A stretch of DNA of 64,000 bases from the NCBI GenBank assembly GCA_914767715.1, contig OU612071.1, forward strand, positions 23,745,681 to 23,809,680. Direction: 5' to 3'. Of this stretch, positions 23,301 to 35,781 are shown piece by piece. A program made the translations under genes and the position numbers. A model generated the notes under the pieces. That model saw only the letters and a list, made by a program, of their open reading frames with translations. It was not told the DNA's origin and searched no databases. This stretch comes from Membranipora membranacea (taxonomy: Eukaryota; Bryozoa; Gymnolaemata; Cheilostomatida; Membraniporidae). Each line of letters opens with the position of its first letter. Within the stretch, counting starts at the first letter, position 1.

Positions 23301-26089
23301 TGCTAATTGCCTTTATTAATTTCTTCTATCTTTAGAATGATAAGATATAGTATACAGTTCACTGCTGGAGGATATTGAATGTCAGGGAAACTATGAATGA
23401 GCACAGATTCTATCTTCAACAGACTAATTACAAACTGCCTAACATGGGATATTCAACATAATTCAAGGATTATTTGTCAGTATACCACTGCCCTCTTATG
23501 AAGGCAATAGCAGACACCAGAATATTTCTTGTCCCCTCAGATGTTCGAGAAGATCAGATGCCGAGAAACTAGCTTCTGGAGGCCTCGATTGAGAAAGTAA
23601 CTGTGGTTGAGCAATCATGCTCTTCATGCCTATAAAGTAAGTATCACATCAATCCAGGTTGTACCTTAACCTATCTAAGGACACCGAGGCATAACCCAAT
23701 CTTTTTTAAATCAGTTGTATTGCCTTCTGCAATTAATCAGGGTTTTCGTGTCAAATATTATTGTGTTGTGGATAATGAGATTATTGCAGAGATTTTCTGG
23801 CCACTGGGCTGGTTGGTCATGGCCATGATAAATGGTCGCTCTGCACATTATGTCTCATAGTTGTCTTTCTCATAAATTCAATCTCTCAAACAAAAAAGAA
23901 TTCCCTAAAAAGCTTACACAGCTAAGAGCATCTAGTGAAAGATTTACACTGCGCAACGTTTCGATCCCAGTATTGGTAACATGCCATTTTTCGTGTTTTA
24001 TATGTCATACGTTACGGGAAGACACTAGGCTAAGCGCACAGCAGAAGGATTTTTTTCTCTCAGCGGGACTGTGTTAATTGTGTTTGTTGGCCTTATTTAG
24101 TAGACCAATAAACTGTCACACAACAATAGGTGGGACCGGTGTAGTAAACATCCCATGGTAAAGTGTACTCAATAACTACCGCGGTATCGGTTATGTGATG
24201 CTACCTCCTCAACATTCCATTCTCAGATATGGAAAGTCCTGTAGCAAAGATGAAAAATTTGATACTTTCATAACAAGTCATGGCAAAAGTTTTGTTTAGA
24301 CAAAATCAGCATAATTAAGGGTATAGGGTTTGTCTGTGATTACATGGTAATGTTGGTCCCAAGAATGCCAAGTTCTTTAGACACTGGAAAACAATTGCAT
24401 CAATATTTTATATCCTTGAAGAGTAACCGCCGGAGCAAAAGCTCACCTTATTGCACACAGCTAAATTCAAAGCTAGCTAACATTTACTCAGCATCTTGAA
24501 TTTATATAGAGCGACACTAATTTAGTACTTGCTAACATTAAGTCACCCCGTTTGGGGGGGGGGGGGTATTGATACTGGACATTGACAAATTATACACGTT
24601 TGTAACTCCAGATGCCTATGCCTCCTTGCTAGCTGAACTCGAGCTAGTAGCTAGTATTGATCCCTCAACAATTTGCAATTACTTCTTGTGCTTGTTATCT
24701 TAATAATGGGGTAGGAATAGACAGATTTGTAGCCAGGGATGATATGCCCATGGTGCATTATATTTCTAGGGTTTTGCAACCAAAATCAAGCTATGCCCAT
24801 CAGACTTGGATACACAGGTTATTCGTAGACTAAGGTCTGATCAATCTACTTGTGTTTGAGTTTGTGTTATCACCAGAAACATACGAATGCTCTAGACTGG
24901 AATGTACAAGCTAGAAAGTTTCCTTACTTATTCAGAGCAGCAGCGACACTGCTCTATCCACTTAGTTGTAGCGTTGCAATGATTTTGTATGCAAGTGAAT
25001 TGAGATATTGAAGGTTACTGTACGCTCAGACTTAGAATGTGGTTGATAATGCCACTGACTCATATTTTAGCCAAATAACAGTATTTCAACAGTGGAATGC
25101 AAATAAATCTATAAATCTGTAAGCCTTTCAACTGTTCTCATAGTTATCCCATCTGTTCTTGTGGTACCAAAGAGTTTACCGCAGAGACCACAGCTTGACC
25201 ACAGCTTGACAGCTGTGACATTAAATCATAGTCTCTGATAAAACATCGTTTCAAATTTAGCTGCAGGTATATTAGGCATTGTTAATTGGCCACAAAACTC
25301 TATCAGAGACTTGCCGAAGACTCTCAAACAGTATCCATCTTGCTATACTAACAAGGCGAGGCATAACTGGAGCAAGGTGTAAAAGAACTCTTTTAGTCCT
25401 TGACTGAAGCAAGGCCGAACAGTGAATGAATTTTTATTGCAGTGGTTTATTTTCTGTCTGACAGAAAAAAGGACAACACTACTAAACATTACACTTCTTT
25501 TCTTCATTTTCAGGATTTGTTCGGTGCGATAGCTACCTAGCTACTCATCATTCTATTTGAGATGGCATATCGTCTTGAGTTCTCTCCTGTTTTACATTAT
25601 GAAGCTTTCGTCATCAGGAAAAGAGATGGCGACACAGCTGTAGGCTAGGCAGGCATTCCAATCTGATCAAAATCAACCCAAAATAGGTTTAATTCATAGA
25701 CTGGTTTAATTAAAATTACATACATATTTCATATTCATATTACATTACATATTGTTGCATATAATAATTACATCAAGAGGAGCCTGCTCTGACTCTAAAG
25801 TTATATATTCCAGCACTCTAACTAGAAATAAAATATTAGGGATGTGTTTATTGATAGAGAAGCGTTACTAAATTGTGCACCAGCATGAATAGAAAGTAAA
25901 ATAATCAATTTTGCTGGGATCTGAAAGTTATGCAGTGAATTCGAGCCTTGTCACAGTAGCCACCCTTTTTGTAACATGCCAGTACAAAGTGAATTGTATT
26001 ATCAGTGGTTTTTCTCTGTTTCAAGTGTTGAGACTGCTGCAAGTGCAGTCAGTAGCACTACATGATCAAATTAGTGTTTGACAATGCAT
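20314..26089. other. Long gene-poor interval
   Basis: Nearly 6 kb without a supported gene. I noted a 75-codon minus-strand frame at 22783-23010 that begins just after a tttTAG acceptor and could be an exon. Overlapping frames at 22162-22760 look spurious. There is a G-run at 24555-24567. A ~100-bp segment near 25800-25900 has a diverged copy near 28310-28420, evidence of an old dispersed repeat. Confidence 0.4.
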
Positions 26090-26138
26090 ATCTAGCCTTG
26101 TCACACGCCTACCAAGAAGCAGTGTGACAAGGCTAGAT
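26090..26138. repeat. Perfect 17-bp inverted repeat with 15-nt loop
   Basis: ATCTAGCCTTGTCACAC (26090-26106) and its exact reverse complement (26122-26138) flank a loop beginning GCCTACC. The segment TCACACGCCTA resembles the GTCACACGCCTAG-type sequence in the hairpin at 8044-8086, so the two may be distant members of one family. Confidence 0.8.
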
Positions 26139-27290
26139 AGATCATACAACAATTAACTGAAGGTTCATCTCCCCAAGCTGTCTTAGAATGGTGCATAATT
26201 GACCTACACTGATTTTCAATTGCATTATTATGGACGTTTTTTTATTAGTTTTATGTGTCTGTGTGCATGATAATGAAATAATAAAATCAGAAGAAAAAGT
26301 GAATCACCGGTTTCTGAGCTGAATTATAAGGTTGATCTTTGTCTAGTGCATGTGATCACTGTGGGTATGAAGCTTTTCTTTTGTTTTAATGTGTATCTGT
26401 TATCAATGGAACAAATTCCCAACGCTGAGTCGCTGACAATGTAAAATTCAAAGATAGATAGCAGGTTGAGATTTGGTCAGTTTGAGGATGAAATGTTTAC
26501 AGGTTTGAGAACAATGCTCAGTTTGTACGTAAATAAATCGTAAGATTTAATTGGAATTGATACCTTCACACAGTGTAGTTAAGGTCAGAACGTTGTCCAA
26601 GATGAGAAGTTTTGAAGCTTTTACCTCAAATACAAAAATCCTTTCCCATCCTGGGAGTAGAACCTAAGAACTTGTGCATGCGAAACCAAAGCAATACCAC
26701 TGAGCTATATGTGAATGACTAAACATTGGCGCATATACATTATCAATCGACAAATTGTTCTGTTTTGGCACAGTTCCAACATGCTATCACAAGAGCAAAT
26801 ACACAGCATAACGTCCAAGTGATGATCTCCATACATGTACTTGTGGTTAGAGCATAATAGCGATGAATAACTATGATATGAAACTTAGGCTATGAGATAT
26901 TTTGTGAGCATTGACATTGAAAAATGTTTGCTTTGTCTGGCAAACTGTGGTATGATACCAGAGACTATTATCCATAGTCTCTGATGCTACTATGAGCAAG
27001 CAGTGACCATTAAACTAAGATACCAATCTTCAATCAACAAAAAAGAATCAAACAATTTTCCTACCCGGTGATGGTGTTGCCTTGATTCCAGCCAAGGTTG
27101 TGGCTAAATAAAAGGCACAGCCTAGCAGCAAACAATTAGTGGCAGGCCAGTCATAGGTATATGGTATCAAAAATACTGAGCCCCATTCCCCTTGTCTAGT
27201 CAGACTTACATGCCAAACCTCATGGTGAATCTAAACTACATGACAAATGATAATCCCTCATATCACCAGCTCCTATCATCAGAGTTGACA
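26139..27290. other. Gene-free spacer
   Basis: No exon, repeat or RNA gene recognised between the hairpin and MITE copy B. Confidence 0.4.
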
Positions 27291-27357
27291 TAGACAAAGC
27301 TTGGTCCATATGAAAGGGAGCAACAGGAATGCAGGCAATTCGATTAATTTTGTTCTA
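27291..27357. mobile_element. Mariner-type MITE, copy B (internally deleted)
   Basis: Starts TAGACAAAGCTTGGTCCAT and ends GCAGGCAATT..TGTTCTA. It matches both ends of copy A (911-1031) but lacks most of the middle. Confidence 0.6.
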
Positions 27358-27777
27358 GAGTTAACATGACAAAACTAAATCTGAATCAAAACTCGAGAAT
27401 ATCGTTGTCTGACTCTATAATACTAAGATTTATTTGCTGAATATGGAGAAAATAGAATAGTGAATATGGATAAACAACTATATACATATATATACTTCTA
27501 GAGAAAATTTAACTCAATAGCTGGCAGTACCTGCTAATAAGGAAGTCATGGTAATATAATAAGTTGCAAAACCATTTTCACATTTTCATTGAACAAGTTT
27601 TGTAAGACAGCTAACATCAAGCAAAGAAAACACAGCCTAATACCTTGTAGAAGCGTCTTTTATGCAACAAAATTACGGCCACTTGCAAAAAAACAGAGCC
27701 AGGCATACGGAGTGGGAGTCGTTCGAGCAGCATCTTGAGATGAAGTCATTCACCGGGGAGCACTGTAAAGGCTTTGT

Positions 27778-27957
27778 TTAGGCGATAGAGTAATCGATCT
27801 CGGCTCTAGCATGGTACTGTTTTTTCAAATCGCAATAGGTCCAGTCATATAAGATGTCCACTAAAATCTCAATCTATAAAAAACAACATCATACAAGGAA
27901 TTACCTCACCAGTTCATTCAAAAAATATGCAGAAAAATTCTCTCGGGCATTGACCAT
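27778..27957 (-). CDS. Candidate two-exon micro-gene (47 codons)
   Basis: The minus strand reads ATG at 27957, MVNARENFSAYFLNEL, then a GTGAGG donor after 27910. The following exon (27873-27778) follows a ttttttatAG acceptor in matching phase 0 and reads IEILVDILYDWTYCDLKK, ending at a TAA. The ATG lies just downstream of a small CpG-rich patch (gcgccgcgcgg near 27966) that is unusual in this AT-rich DNA and could mark a promoter. No family is recognised. It may be the 5' end of a longer gene or a chance reading. Confidence 0.28.
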
Positions 27958-27963
27958 TGTACT

Positions 27964-28947
27964 ACGCGCCGCGCGGTATTTGTTGTAATTTAGATCAGGT
28001 TTTGATTGATTGGCGTTTACAAGCTGACTGATTTATTTTGTTTTAGCTACAGGATATAAAGATGGCTTCGATTCATAAAGCAATGATGAGGAAAACAGAC
28101 ATGATGCCACAATGGGCAAAAAACTAGAATTCCATTATACCACATCTAATGGACATAACAGCCAGATGAATACGCCTTTGAATTATATAAACAACAGTAT
28201 TCGTGTGCGTGTCCTCTCGCTTTCAACATGATAGAAATCTCCCCAGCTGTCTGTCAAGTTATTTATAAATCGTAACAATAGTAAGTGAAGCACCCAAAGT
28301 TAAATAATACCCAGCCCTAACTTCTTATAATCTTAGTAGCTGCAAATAAAATTAATAGACAGAGTGTCTATTGACAGAGAGGTATTATTAGATTTCGCAA
28401 CCACCATGAAAAGAAAGTCAAATATTTACTCTATTATCTCAGCATGATTCCTGTTGAACTGAAATAGCCAAACTGTTATAGGAAACCGATCAAAGGATGC
28501 CAACAAACTCTCCCCTAATTAACAGAAATAGTCCTGAGGGCTCTTTTATTTATGTATATCATTCAAAAAACAATTTTGATTTTTTCTTCTCTGAGACAGA
28601 TATAGCTCCATGGCTTTTTTTCATGGTACAACGGAAACAGGATTAAATTTGTTTTGAATTCCTCTGCCCACAAATTACTGATAAGGGTGCTTTACAGAGG
28701 TTTATCTATGTCATGTTAGATCCAATTAAAAAGCACTGGATCTTAGATGAGTTTGATCACAAAAAATAAATGCCTGATGATTTTTCCTCCCACAGACGAT
28801 AATCAATACTTATTTACGAATGGTGTCAGGGCTTCATGAAATGTAAATAAAGTTTTTCAATTGCCGATAGAAACAAAAACGAATTCGCATAAATGGTTTC
28901 TGAAAAATTCAGACGCAAAGCCAATTTCTCCACTAGAGTAAACAACA
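27964..28947. other. Gene-free spacer with a diverged repeat copy
   Basis: The only recognisable content is a ~100-bp segment near 28310-28420 that is a diverged direct copy of 25800-25900. Confidence 0.35.
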
Positions 28948-31422
28948 TCAATGTACAGCAGGGATCAAGTTGAAATCTGGATAGAACACCGCCATCTGCA
29001 TCCAACAGATGTAGGTGATCACAATAGTTAAATTGGAAAAGAGTGGTAAACAGTATTCAGCCAATGCCACTTTTTCTAAAATTACCAGCATTACAATGTT
29101 CCCATTAACCTCGCTATAAAATCCAGAGAACTGTGTTACAAGTTAAATCAAAATATTCCTATAATGGAGACCAATTTCAAATGTGAAAAGATAAGTTGCA
29201 GGAGAAAATACCTCTACAGAAGTGTTCTGCTTTGTAGTTTGATTACATACCCTTATATGCAAGGCCGAGTGTATCGGAAATCTTTAGTGATTGCAGCTGC
29301 GCCAAAAGTTCTTCCGAGCCTCATGTCCTCAGCCTAAAGATATATGAAAGACCCATCATCATAACATTTAAAAATGAAAAAAAGAAGCGAGAAAATGTAG
29401 GAGGACGCTCTTAGCCTGTAGTTTCCAGTCTAGAGTATTTCTATGTTAATGAGGAATTCCCGATAAATTGCATTGTGGGATATTCTCATACAAGCACTTT
29501 TTTTAATACATACATAGCATACGGCCAACTAGGTTTTGTTATTGCCGGGATATTTCAGACCTTCTTCACTAGGCCTGGTTGCAGTAGTGATAGCAGGGAT
29601 ATACAGACACAGGGGAAATTTCTGATAGTTATAGTGTCTGTGGATTTTGGATTGGCTAGGGGAAAGTTGTGTACAGCTTGTCATCTCTATATGTTACAGT
29701 GGCCTTTTTCTTGCAGGCATACCTACCTATGATGAGCCATAACTTGTTTGATATTTATCCTAAAAACTGGTTTCCAGCATTTGTAAAATGTCCAACCTTC
29801 AAACTATACCATATTGTTGGTATTTTGGGCTAGGATACATAGTCACTGTGTTATATGGGTTCTTGAAATAGGTTATCTCACATAGATATTTATGTTTTGA
29901 CAGTTGATAGACTTCGGGCAACAAATTCAGGAAATGTCCGTGTACTGACTCAGCTCACACATAAATATTTATGATAAGACTTATTTTGTTACCCCAAATA
30001 ACTCATAGCCAAAATGACAATTATATGGTGTGCGATAGGTTGAAATGTGGACATTACAAAAAAGTTGCAAACCAGTGAGTTGTCATGATTAATGTCAACA
30101 ATATTATGCCCGCCATAGGTTAGATCAAGTTTAATCCAATTGCTTGTATTCCAGTTGCTCCTTTCTGCTGGTGGATGGGGAGGAACTTCCAAAGGGCAAA
30201 ACTTGGTCTATCATAGGTAGGTATGTATGCATGACAAATTGCCATTGTAATTTACATGATTAATAAATCTTGAATGTAGCTAGCTTGACGAATCCCCTCC
30301 CCCCCCAATCAAAAACTAAAGAGACTATGAAGACTATCGTTGAAGTATCCCCTCTGCATATTCTCACTCTGTGATTCAATTTTCATTATGAACCTTATGA
30401 TACATAAAATTTTGCATGTTTAGTACCTACTGCAGAGATTTTCTTCCTCCTTGCTACAGGAAATATTTTGAAAACTCCACTGCTTCATCTATGAAAGACT
30501 TCCATGAGGCATTTTCAACAGAGTCCTGGAACCAGCTTCATCGAACTGATAAATTTCGCCATGTAGTACTCAAGTGCAAGGAGTGTGTTAAAAGCCATCC
30601 TGAATTCAAGCTAAAAAAAATAAATATTGAATTTACCAGAACTGTTCTCTCCTCGGAGGCATTAGAGAACGTGCTAAGGAGTATGAGGGTAAACCTGAAG
30701 GGTTTACATTTGACACAAGAAAATTATCAGTGAGTCCTATTTATCTTTGATTGGTTATTGACAGGGAATAGTTACACAAAACCTGACTACACCTACACCT
30801 CATCAAATTTAAAATGAAGATGTCTTAATATTGCAGCTAAAACTCCTTCCACTGCTATTAGACAAGGCCAAGGACATCGTATGATGAGATTTATATTCTC
30901 AGCTAGTTGGGCAAATACGGAAATTTGTAAGTGATGCCTGAGGGACTGGGCGAATATATAAGGCCGAATGTTTATCAGATCGATGTCTTACCTGATGTTA
31001 GAAGACTATCCGAGAAGGCTAGTTAAATGAAGGGTAGGGTCAAGACAGCACATAATTCAACTCTTGCTTTCGGCAACCCTACTAGATCTTCTGGAAAGTA
31101 ATAATCAAGCTGATACATTTATGCAGATAACTAGAAGAATGCAATGAAATTTTGCGAATACTTGCTAATCAAAGGAACAAATCAACAATGAGTACCAGCC
31201 CCCAGTTACTCCTTGGTAAAATTACGTCGTACTTCAAATTTGTATGTGTCAAATTCTGTAATGCAAAATTAGATTTTGTATTAAATGATGTTATAGAATT
31301 TCTCACATACAAACAGATCTCAATTTTTTTTGATGCTGGGCGATTTCACTTTTTCTGCATATGCCCACCCAATGCTTCTGTAGAAAAAAGACAAGATTTG
31401 AAGGGATGAGATATATATAGAT

Positions 31423-31456
<34 letters not shown>

Positions 31457-33297
31457 CAGTAATTCACCATAGTTTACAACAAATTAAGGAAACAACCGCT
31501 GCTCCATGCATCACTCAGTCTTGAATAATGTATACTACATTTGCTTATTAGAGCCTCATGTGATATGATTGGAAGGAGCTTGAAACCTGTTAAGTGTTCT
31601 ACTTACAACTCATTCAATGATAGGATCTGTGAGATGTTATCATTCACGTGCTTGTAAATAAAAATCTTTTCCTGCAAAGAACAACATAACTTCATCAAAC
31701 ATTGAAGAAATTAAATCTAAGTGTTATGAGGCTGAATGACTTAAAAAAGTGTGGTTGGAATAATAGAGACAATGGACTAATCTTGGAGTATTGTAGGACC
31801 CTAACCTCAGGGCGCATGACACCAGGGAGAGCCAATTAAATTTTGACTTTGGTGAAAGTGTGATTTGCAAAGAGTTTTCCTTCTCTGTTTTGAGAGTAGA
31901 CAATTGATAGCTAGCGATGAATTCATCCCATTACAAAGTTGTCTACCCTTAAAGACTTATTTTGAGGCTGCTCTTTTGTATCACATCTTATTCTCCATAT
32001 TTTATTCTATCATGTGAGCGATTTTCAGCTTTAGAATCCAAATATTGAGGAAGTTATGGCCTCTCAAACTTCCAGGGTGATTGCCTTCAATCGGCATCGG
32101 GAATAAGCGGATGTTTCCCCTGGGGTATGTCACAACCATAGACATGTGGCATAGACATTATGAGTTATTAGTTAATACACTAATAATCACACAGATAAGA
32201 TGATGATCAAAATTCAGACCTGGGTGGGAACCCGGGTCCCAATACCTACAGGCAACGACGACGCTACCATCACGCCACTTGGACCAACTGGGTTAGCCAG
32301 TAGACAATATAGATCAGTATTAGCGGCGTCGCCTGCAAAGCCATTTGGACCTGGGTTCGAGACCGTTATAGATTTGAACATTTTGATCATCAATATTAGT
32401 GACGTACCCTGGGATTGCCGGCTGATTCTTACTGCCGATAAATTGCCGTCACCTTGGAAGTTTGAGAGGCCATAACTTCCTCAATGTTTGGATTATAAAG
32501 CTAGAAATCGCTCACATGTTAGAATAAAATATGGAGAATAAGATGTGATACAAATAAGCCGCCTCAAACAAAGTCTTTAACTTTTTCACGGGAAGGAAAC
32601 TCCTACACAAATCTAGCAGAGAGATGAAACTTTTTTTTAAGAGCTGTAATTTGCAGGTTGACCTTCACTTGCTGCAGCTTTTGTGACACCAGGAAATGAA
32701 CAAGTTGTATAATATGCAGACGTATAAACCAACACTGAAATTGGGAATCAATAACTGAATGACCGGAGAATAAAGTAATGTTTATCTGGTAGATACCTTA
32801 CCTGATATTGGAAAGCTTACAGACTATCCAAGTGGGTAGAGTAGAGTCAAGACAGCTTCTAAGTCAATCCTTGTTCCTGTGGACTCATCTAAATCTAAAT
32901 CGACTGAAAAACATTAACCATAGAAATTTGAGAGGACAATTCAAAGCGGGTAGTGACTTTTGTGGAACCTAGAGCTTCTCAATTGTCAACAAAGTTTTTG
33001 GATGCAGAATCGAGAGTTGGCACTGACAATTTATCAGTAGGCCTAGATCATTATAACAATGATCAAAACTGATATCTGACAATCCTCTATTCTATATAAA
33101 AAGATAGGCAACAATAGTTGAAATATAAATATATTATGTTGTGAGTGATGGAAATGTTTGAAGTCATGTTAACTGATGGGAGGTAACGCACCAACCGTAA
33201 TTCCTAAGAGTGACCTAGCAATGACATGCTGGAGTGAAAGTCGAGCCTCAACAGATGCTTCGCCTTTCGTAGCTATGGTCTCGTTAGGTGGGTATCC
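28948..33297 (-). CDS. Fragmentary multi-exon gene, family unknown
   Basis: Several protein-like, splice-bounded segments lie on the minus strand. 33215-33297 reads GYPPNETIATKGEASVEARL, ends HVIA, and closes in phase 2 before GTCACT. 31607-31671 reads EKIFIYKHVNDNISQILSLN before GTAAGT. The segment at about 29257-29322 reads SEELLAQLQSLKISDTLGLA before a consensus GTATGT. 28948-29075 reads KVALAEYCLPLFSNL and ends in TGA; it joins the previous segment in agreeing phase 1. A short segment at about 32795-32846 (DSTLPTWIVCKLSNI before GTAAGG) has a diverged duplicate near 30985-31050. A TTAA-flanked element (31953-32576) and a MITE lie between them. The helix-rich style suggests a repeat-helix protein, but no family is recognised. 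Joins between the middle exons are not established. Confidence 0.33.
30121..30210. mobile_element. Mariner-type MITE, copy C (inverted orientation)
   Basis: Ends TAGATCAAG and CTTGGTCTA. Its reverse complement aligns with copy A (gcaactggaatacaagcaat versus gcaacaggcatgcaggcaat). Present in the spacer of the fragmentary minus-strand gene. Confidence 0.6.
30437..30730 (+). CDS. Hypothetical plus-strand exon or short ORF
   Basis: An open frame of 105 codons (30416-30733) contains a plausible exon from after CTGCAG (30436) to a GTGAGT donor at 30731. The peptide is basic with Cys and aromatic residues (CYRKYFENSTASSMKDFHEA, KCKECVKSHPEFKLKKI). The CKEC-type spacing could suggest metal binding, but no family is recognised. 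It lies on the opposite strand to the surrounding minus-strand exon candidates. Confidence 0.3.
31409..31457. repeat. (AT)n dinucleotide microsatellite
   Basis: About 48 bp of nearly pure AT repeat. Confidence 0.9.
31953..32576. mobile_element. 624-bp TTAA-flanked inverted-repeat element with tRNA-like centre
   Basis: Arms at 31953-32105 and 32425-32576 are ~150-bp inverted copies (for example 'gaggaagttatggcctctca' at left and its complement at right). The terminal sequence is AGACTT. TTAA lies immediately outside both ends (31949-31952 and 32577-32580), as left by piggyBac-class insertion. The centre holds sequences resembling tRNA promoter boxes: TGGCGTGATGGTA and GGGTTCCCACCC on the minus strand and GGGTTCGAGACC on the plus strand (about 32220-32370). 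No transposase is present. Confidence 0.65.
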
Positions 33298-33712
33298 CTA
33301 TTAATGGCACGGTTCTTTGACTTGAGTTAATATCTATAAACAAGAACATTAAGAGTATAAAAAAAAAGTGAAATGAACTATGATGGAAACTCTGTGGTGC
33401 AAATAGCATGATAATACAATTCTGGGGTTTGTGTTTAATGATGTCACTAGACCTATTTAGCCAACTTAACCCAGAATTTAGCTATCTTCAACATTTTTCA
33501 ATAAATACTGAGCACTTCCATAGTGAAGGGTCTGCTATTCATTGTGGGGAGATCATTCATTACAAGTTTTCCCATATCTACCTGAGGTAACGCAAGATAA
33601 TATCAGGATACTTGGTAATAGATAATAAAACTTTTCTGTTTTGGGTCACCAGCACAGAACAGAATTGTTGCTAATGCGACTGGTTGTGGAAAGCATGTAA
33701 TTAGATTTTCGG

Positions 33713-33860
33713 TCAGCTGGGCTTAGTGGTCAAGAGTCTGATCCCTCGCGATTGTGAGACCGGTGCTCTATCAACTGGGCTACTTCTGACCCTGAATCAC
33801 ACACTCTGACTCGAGCAAGATGTTTAGTTCGAGGTCTAATACCAACCTCACGACGGAAGC
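33713..33860. repeat. Possible tRNA-derived SINE fragment
   Basis: Plus strand: GCTTAGTGGTCAAGAGTCTG, then CGCGATTGTGAGACCGG, then TAGTTCGAGGTCTAA. These resemble the A box, anticodon-arm region and B box of tRNA-related SINEs. On the minus strand 33713-33790 also reads like a tRNA 5' half (GCCCAGTTGATAGAGCACCG). Neither strand folds into an obvious intact tRNA, so no tRNA gene is called. Confidence 0.35.
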
Positions 33861-35781
33861 AAATGTTACATGATGAACCGACCAAATTTTAGGACTGCTA
33901 AATTTTATTTTCGGAATAGTATGCGTGATGCAATTTTAACTGGATTGTAAATCACTCTATTCACTGTAGCCTTAGTAACCAAGAAACATTAAAAAGACCT
34001 AGAAATTACCACTACGCCTCTTCGCCAGCAACAACCCAAAAAATTCGGCAAATGTGATGACAATGATGGAGGAGAGAGTGGATTGAGGCCAACCTTAGCC
34101 TGTATTGACAAGCTAAGCCAAAGTCAAGATAAGCTGCTGAAGTACTTCAAAACTAACTTTGCTCAATTAGGCCTATTGTATCTACGCCAATACATTCACA
34201 GCATTAGTTGGTTAACTTTTAGCAAACATGCGTAGCATGCTGTGTTTTGGGTCCAAGTAATGTTACTATGTAATTATAAACTGAATTGAGTATTCCTTTT
34301 CAGCCTACCAATTGACTGTATACTTATGATTATAATTGCATTGTGTTGCCCCTATTCATAATTATGTCAATTTAACAGTCCAAAAATTGAATGCATTGAT
34401 TGTAATGGATTATGGAATGAAGCTTAGTAGGTGTCAGGATGGGCTAGCTAGGCCTGTTGGTGTTTTTGTTTCAAACACAAAATTATGCTGTCATCATCAC
34501 TGTTATTCTGTAATAAGTTGAACCAAGGAGAATTCCTTGTTTGAACTGATCTGACTCAACATACCACAAATAGGCCTTTTTTAAATGTGGTTTGGGGCTA
34601 GAGCAGTCATTACACTACCTTCTTTGTCACAATCTCACGGATTACCTGCAGATTGTTGTGCAAGTCAACTTGCTAGTGGCCCCAACCACGAAACTTAATA
34701 TGCCAAGCTGCAGTGGGCCTTATTTATTGATAGGCATATGGTCAAACTGGAACGGCTCAATAAGAAAATGATAATAATGCTAATTACAGCAGGCATATGC
34801 CTATGGATACTGGATGTAATAAAGGCCGACACACACGCCCGCACACAAACACATATCTAACAAAAACTCTCTAGTCTCTGTCTCATGTTTGGTGAGTGTT
34901 GCCTCTCTCTAGTCTCTGAGTGAGACAGAGGCAACACACTGTCTCTCATCTCTGTCCATACACACAGCAAATAGTAATACGTATGAATAAAATCATATTT
35001 TATTACCTTAGTGCTGACTGACCTCAACATCCATCCATAGTTGCAGCTCTCTCATGTGAGTGTGAATAATTGCTAGTGTTATATCTGAAACTAAGGGGTT
35101 TTAGAATAACCGATACAACTAAACTCAATACAATCGATAGAACAGGCTCACCTCAAATCACTGTTACAAATGTCTGACTTGCTCAAGCAAGATCTTCTCA
35201 GTACACAGCTATCAGTGGATTGTCCTCTCTACTAGCCGCCAGCCTTCTGGGTGACTCTACAAGTAATATAATCCTCATATGAGTAATCTAGCTGTCCTCA
35301 TGAGTATACATGTTGTACAGTAAGCAGTTATAAGTAGAGTCCCTTTCCCATTCTTGCCTTCTTCCTTTTTTTCTTTTGCTTTTTCTGTCGGTTTTTATTT
35401 TCTGTTTTTGTTGTAGCGTCCTACAAGTTTTTGGTTGATTTGTTTTGATCCATAATATACAATGATGTATATATATATATGCAGTTGGTACAAATATGAT
35501 ATGATTCCTCAGTACGAAATATGATAGTAGTCTGCCCTATCTGGTTGCCGTTATATGACTGACTGGTTTCTGGCTGAGTATTATTTATTATTTATACCTT
35601 TGTATTCCAACTACATATAAAAATGGGAGGGAGTTGCCTTCATTTATGTGTGGTGGGGCAGCTCCAAAGAAATATATGATGGCTATTAGAATTTGACTAA
35701 TATTCAATATAGCACTAGTACTAGTGATATGTTCTAGCTAGAGCATGTTCTACTAAACATTCAAATACTACCAGTGCCAAC
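33861..35781. other. Gene-free spacer
   Basis: AT-rich DNA with a pyrimidine-rich stretch near 35340-35420 and a CT/GA-rich partly palindromic segment near 34865-34965 (tagtctctg/gagacagaggcaacac). No gene is supported. Confidence 0.35.

Noticed and set aside
33713-33800. Possible tRNA gene
   Set aside because: A-box and B-box-like words occur, but I could not form a proper acceptor stem and anticodon arm on either strand. A SINE remnant is more likely.
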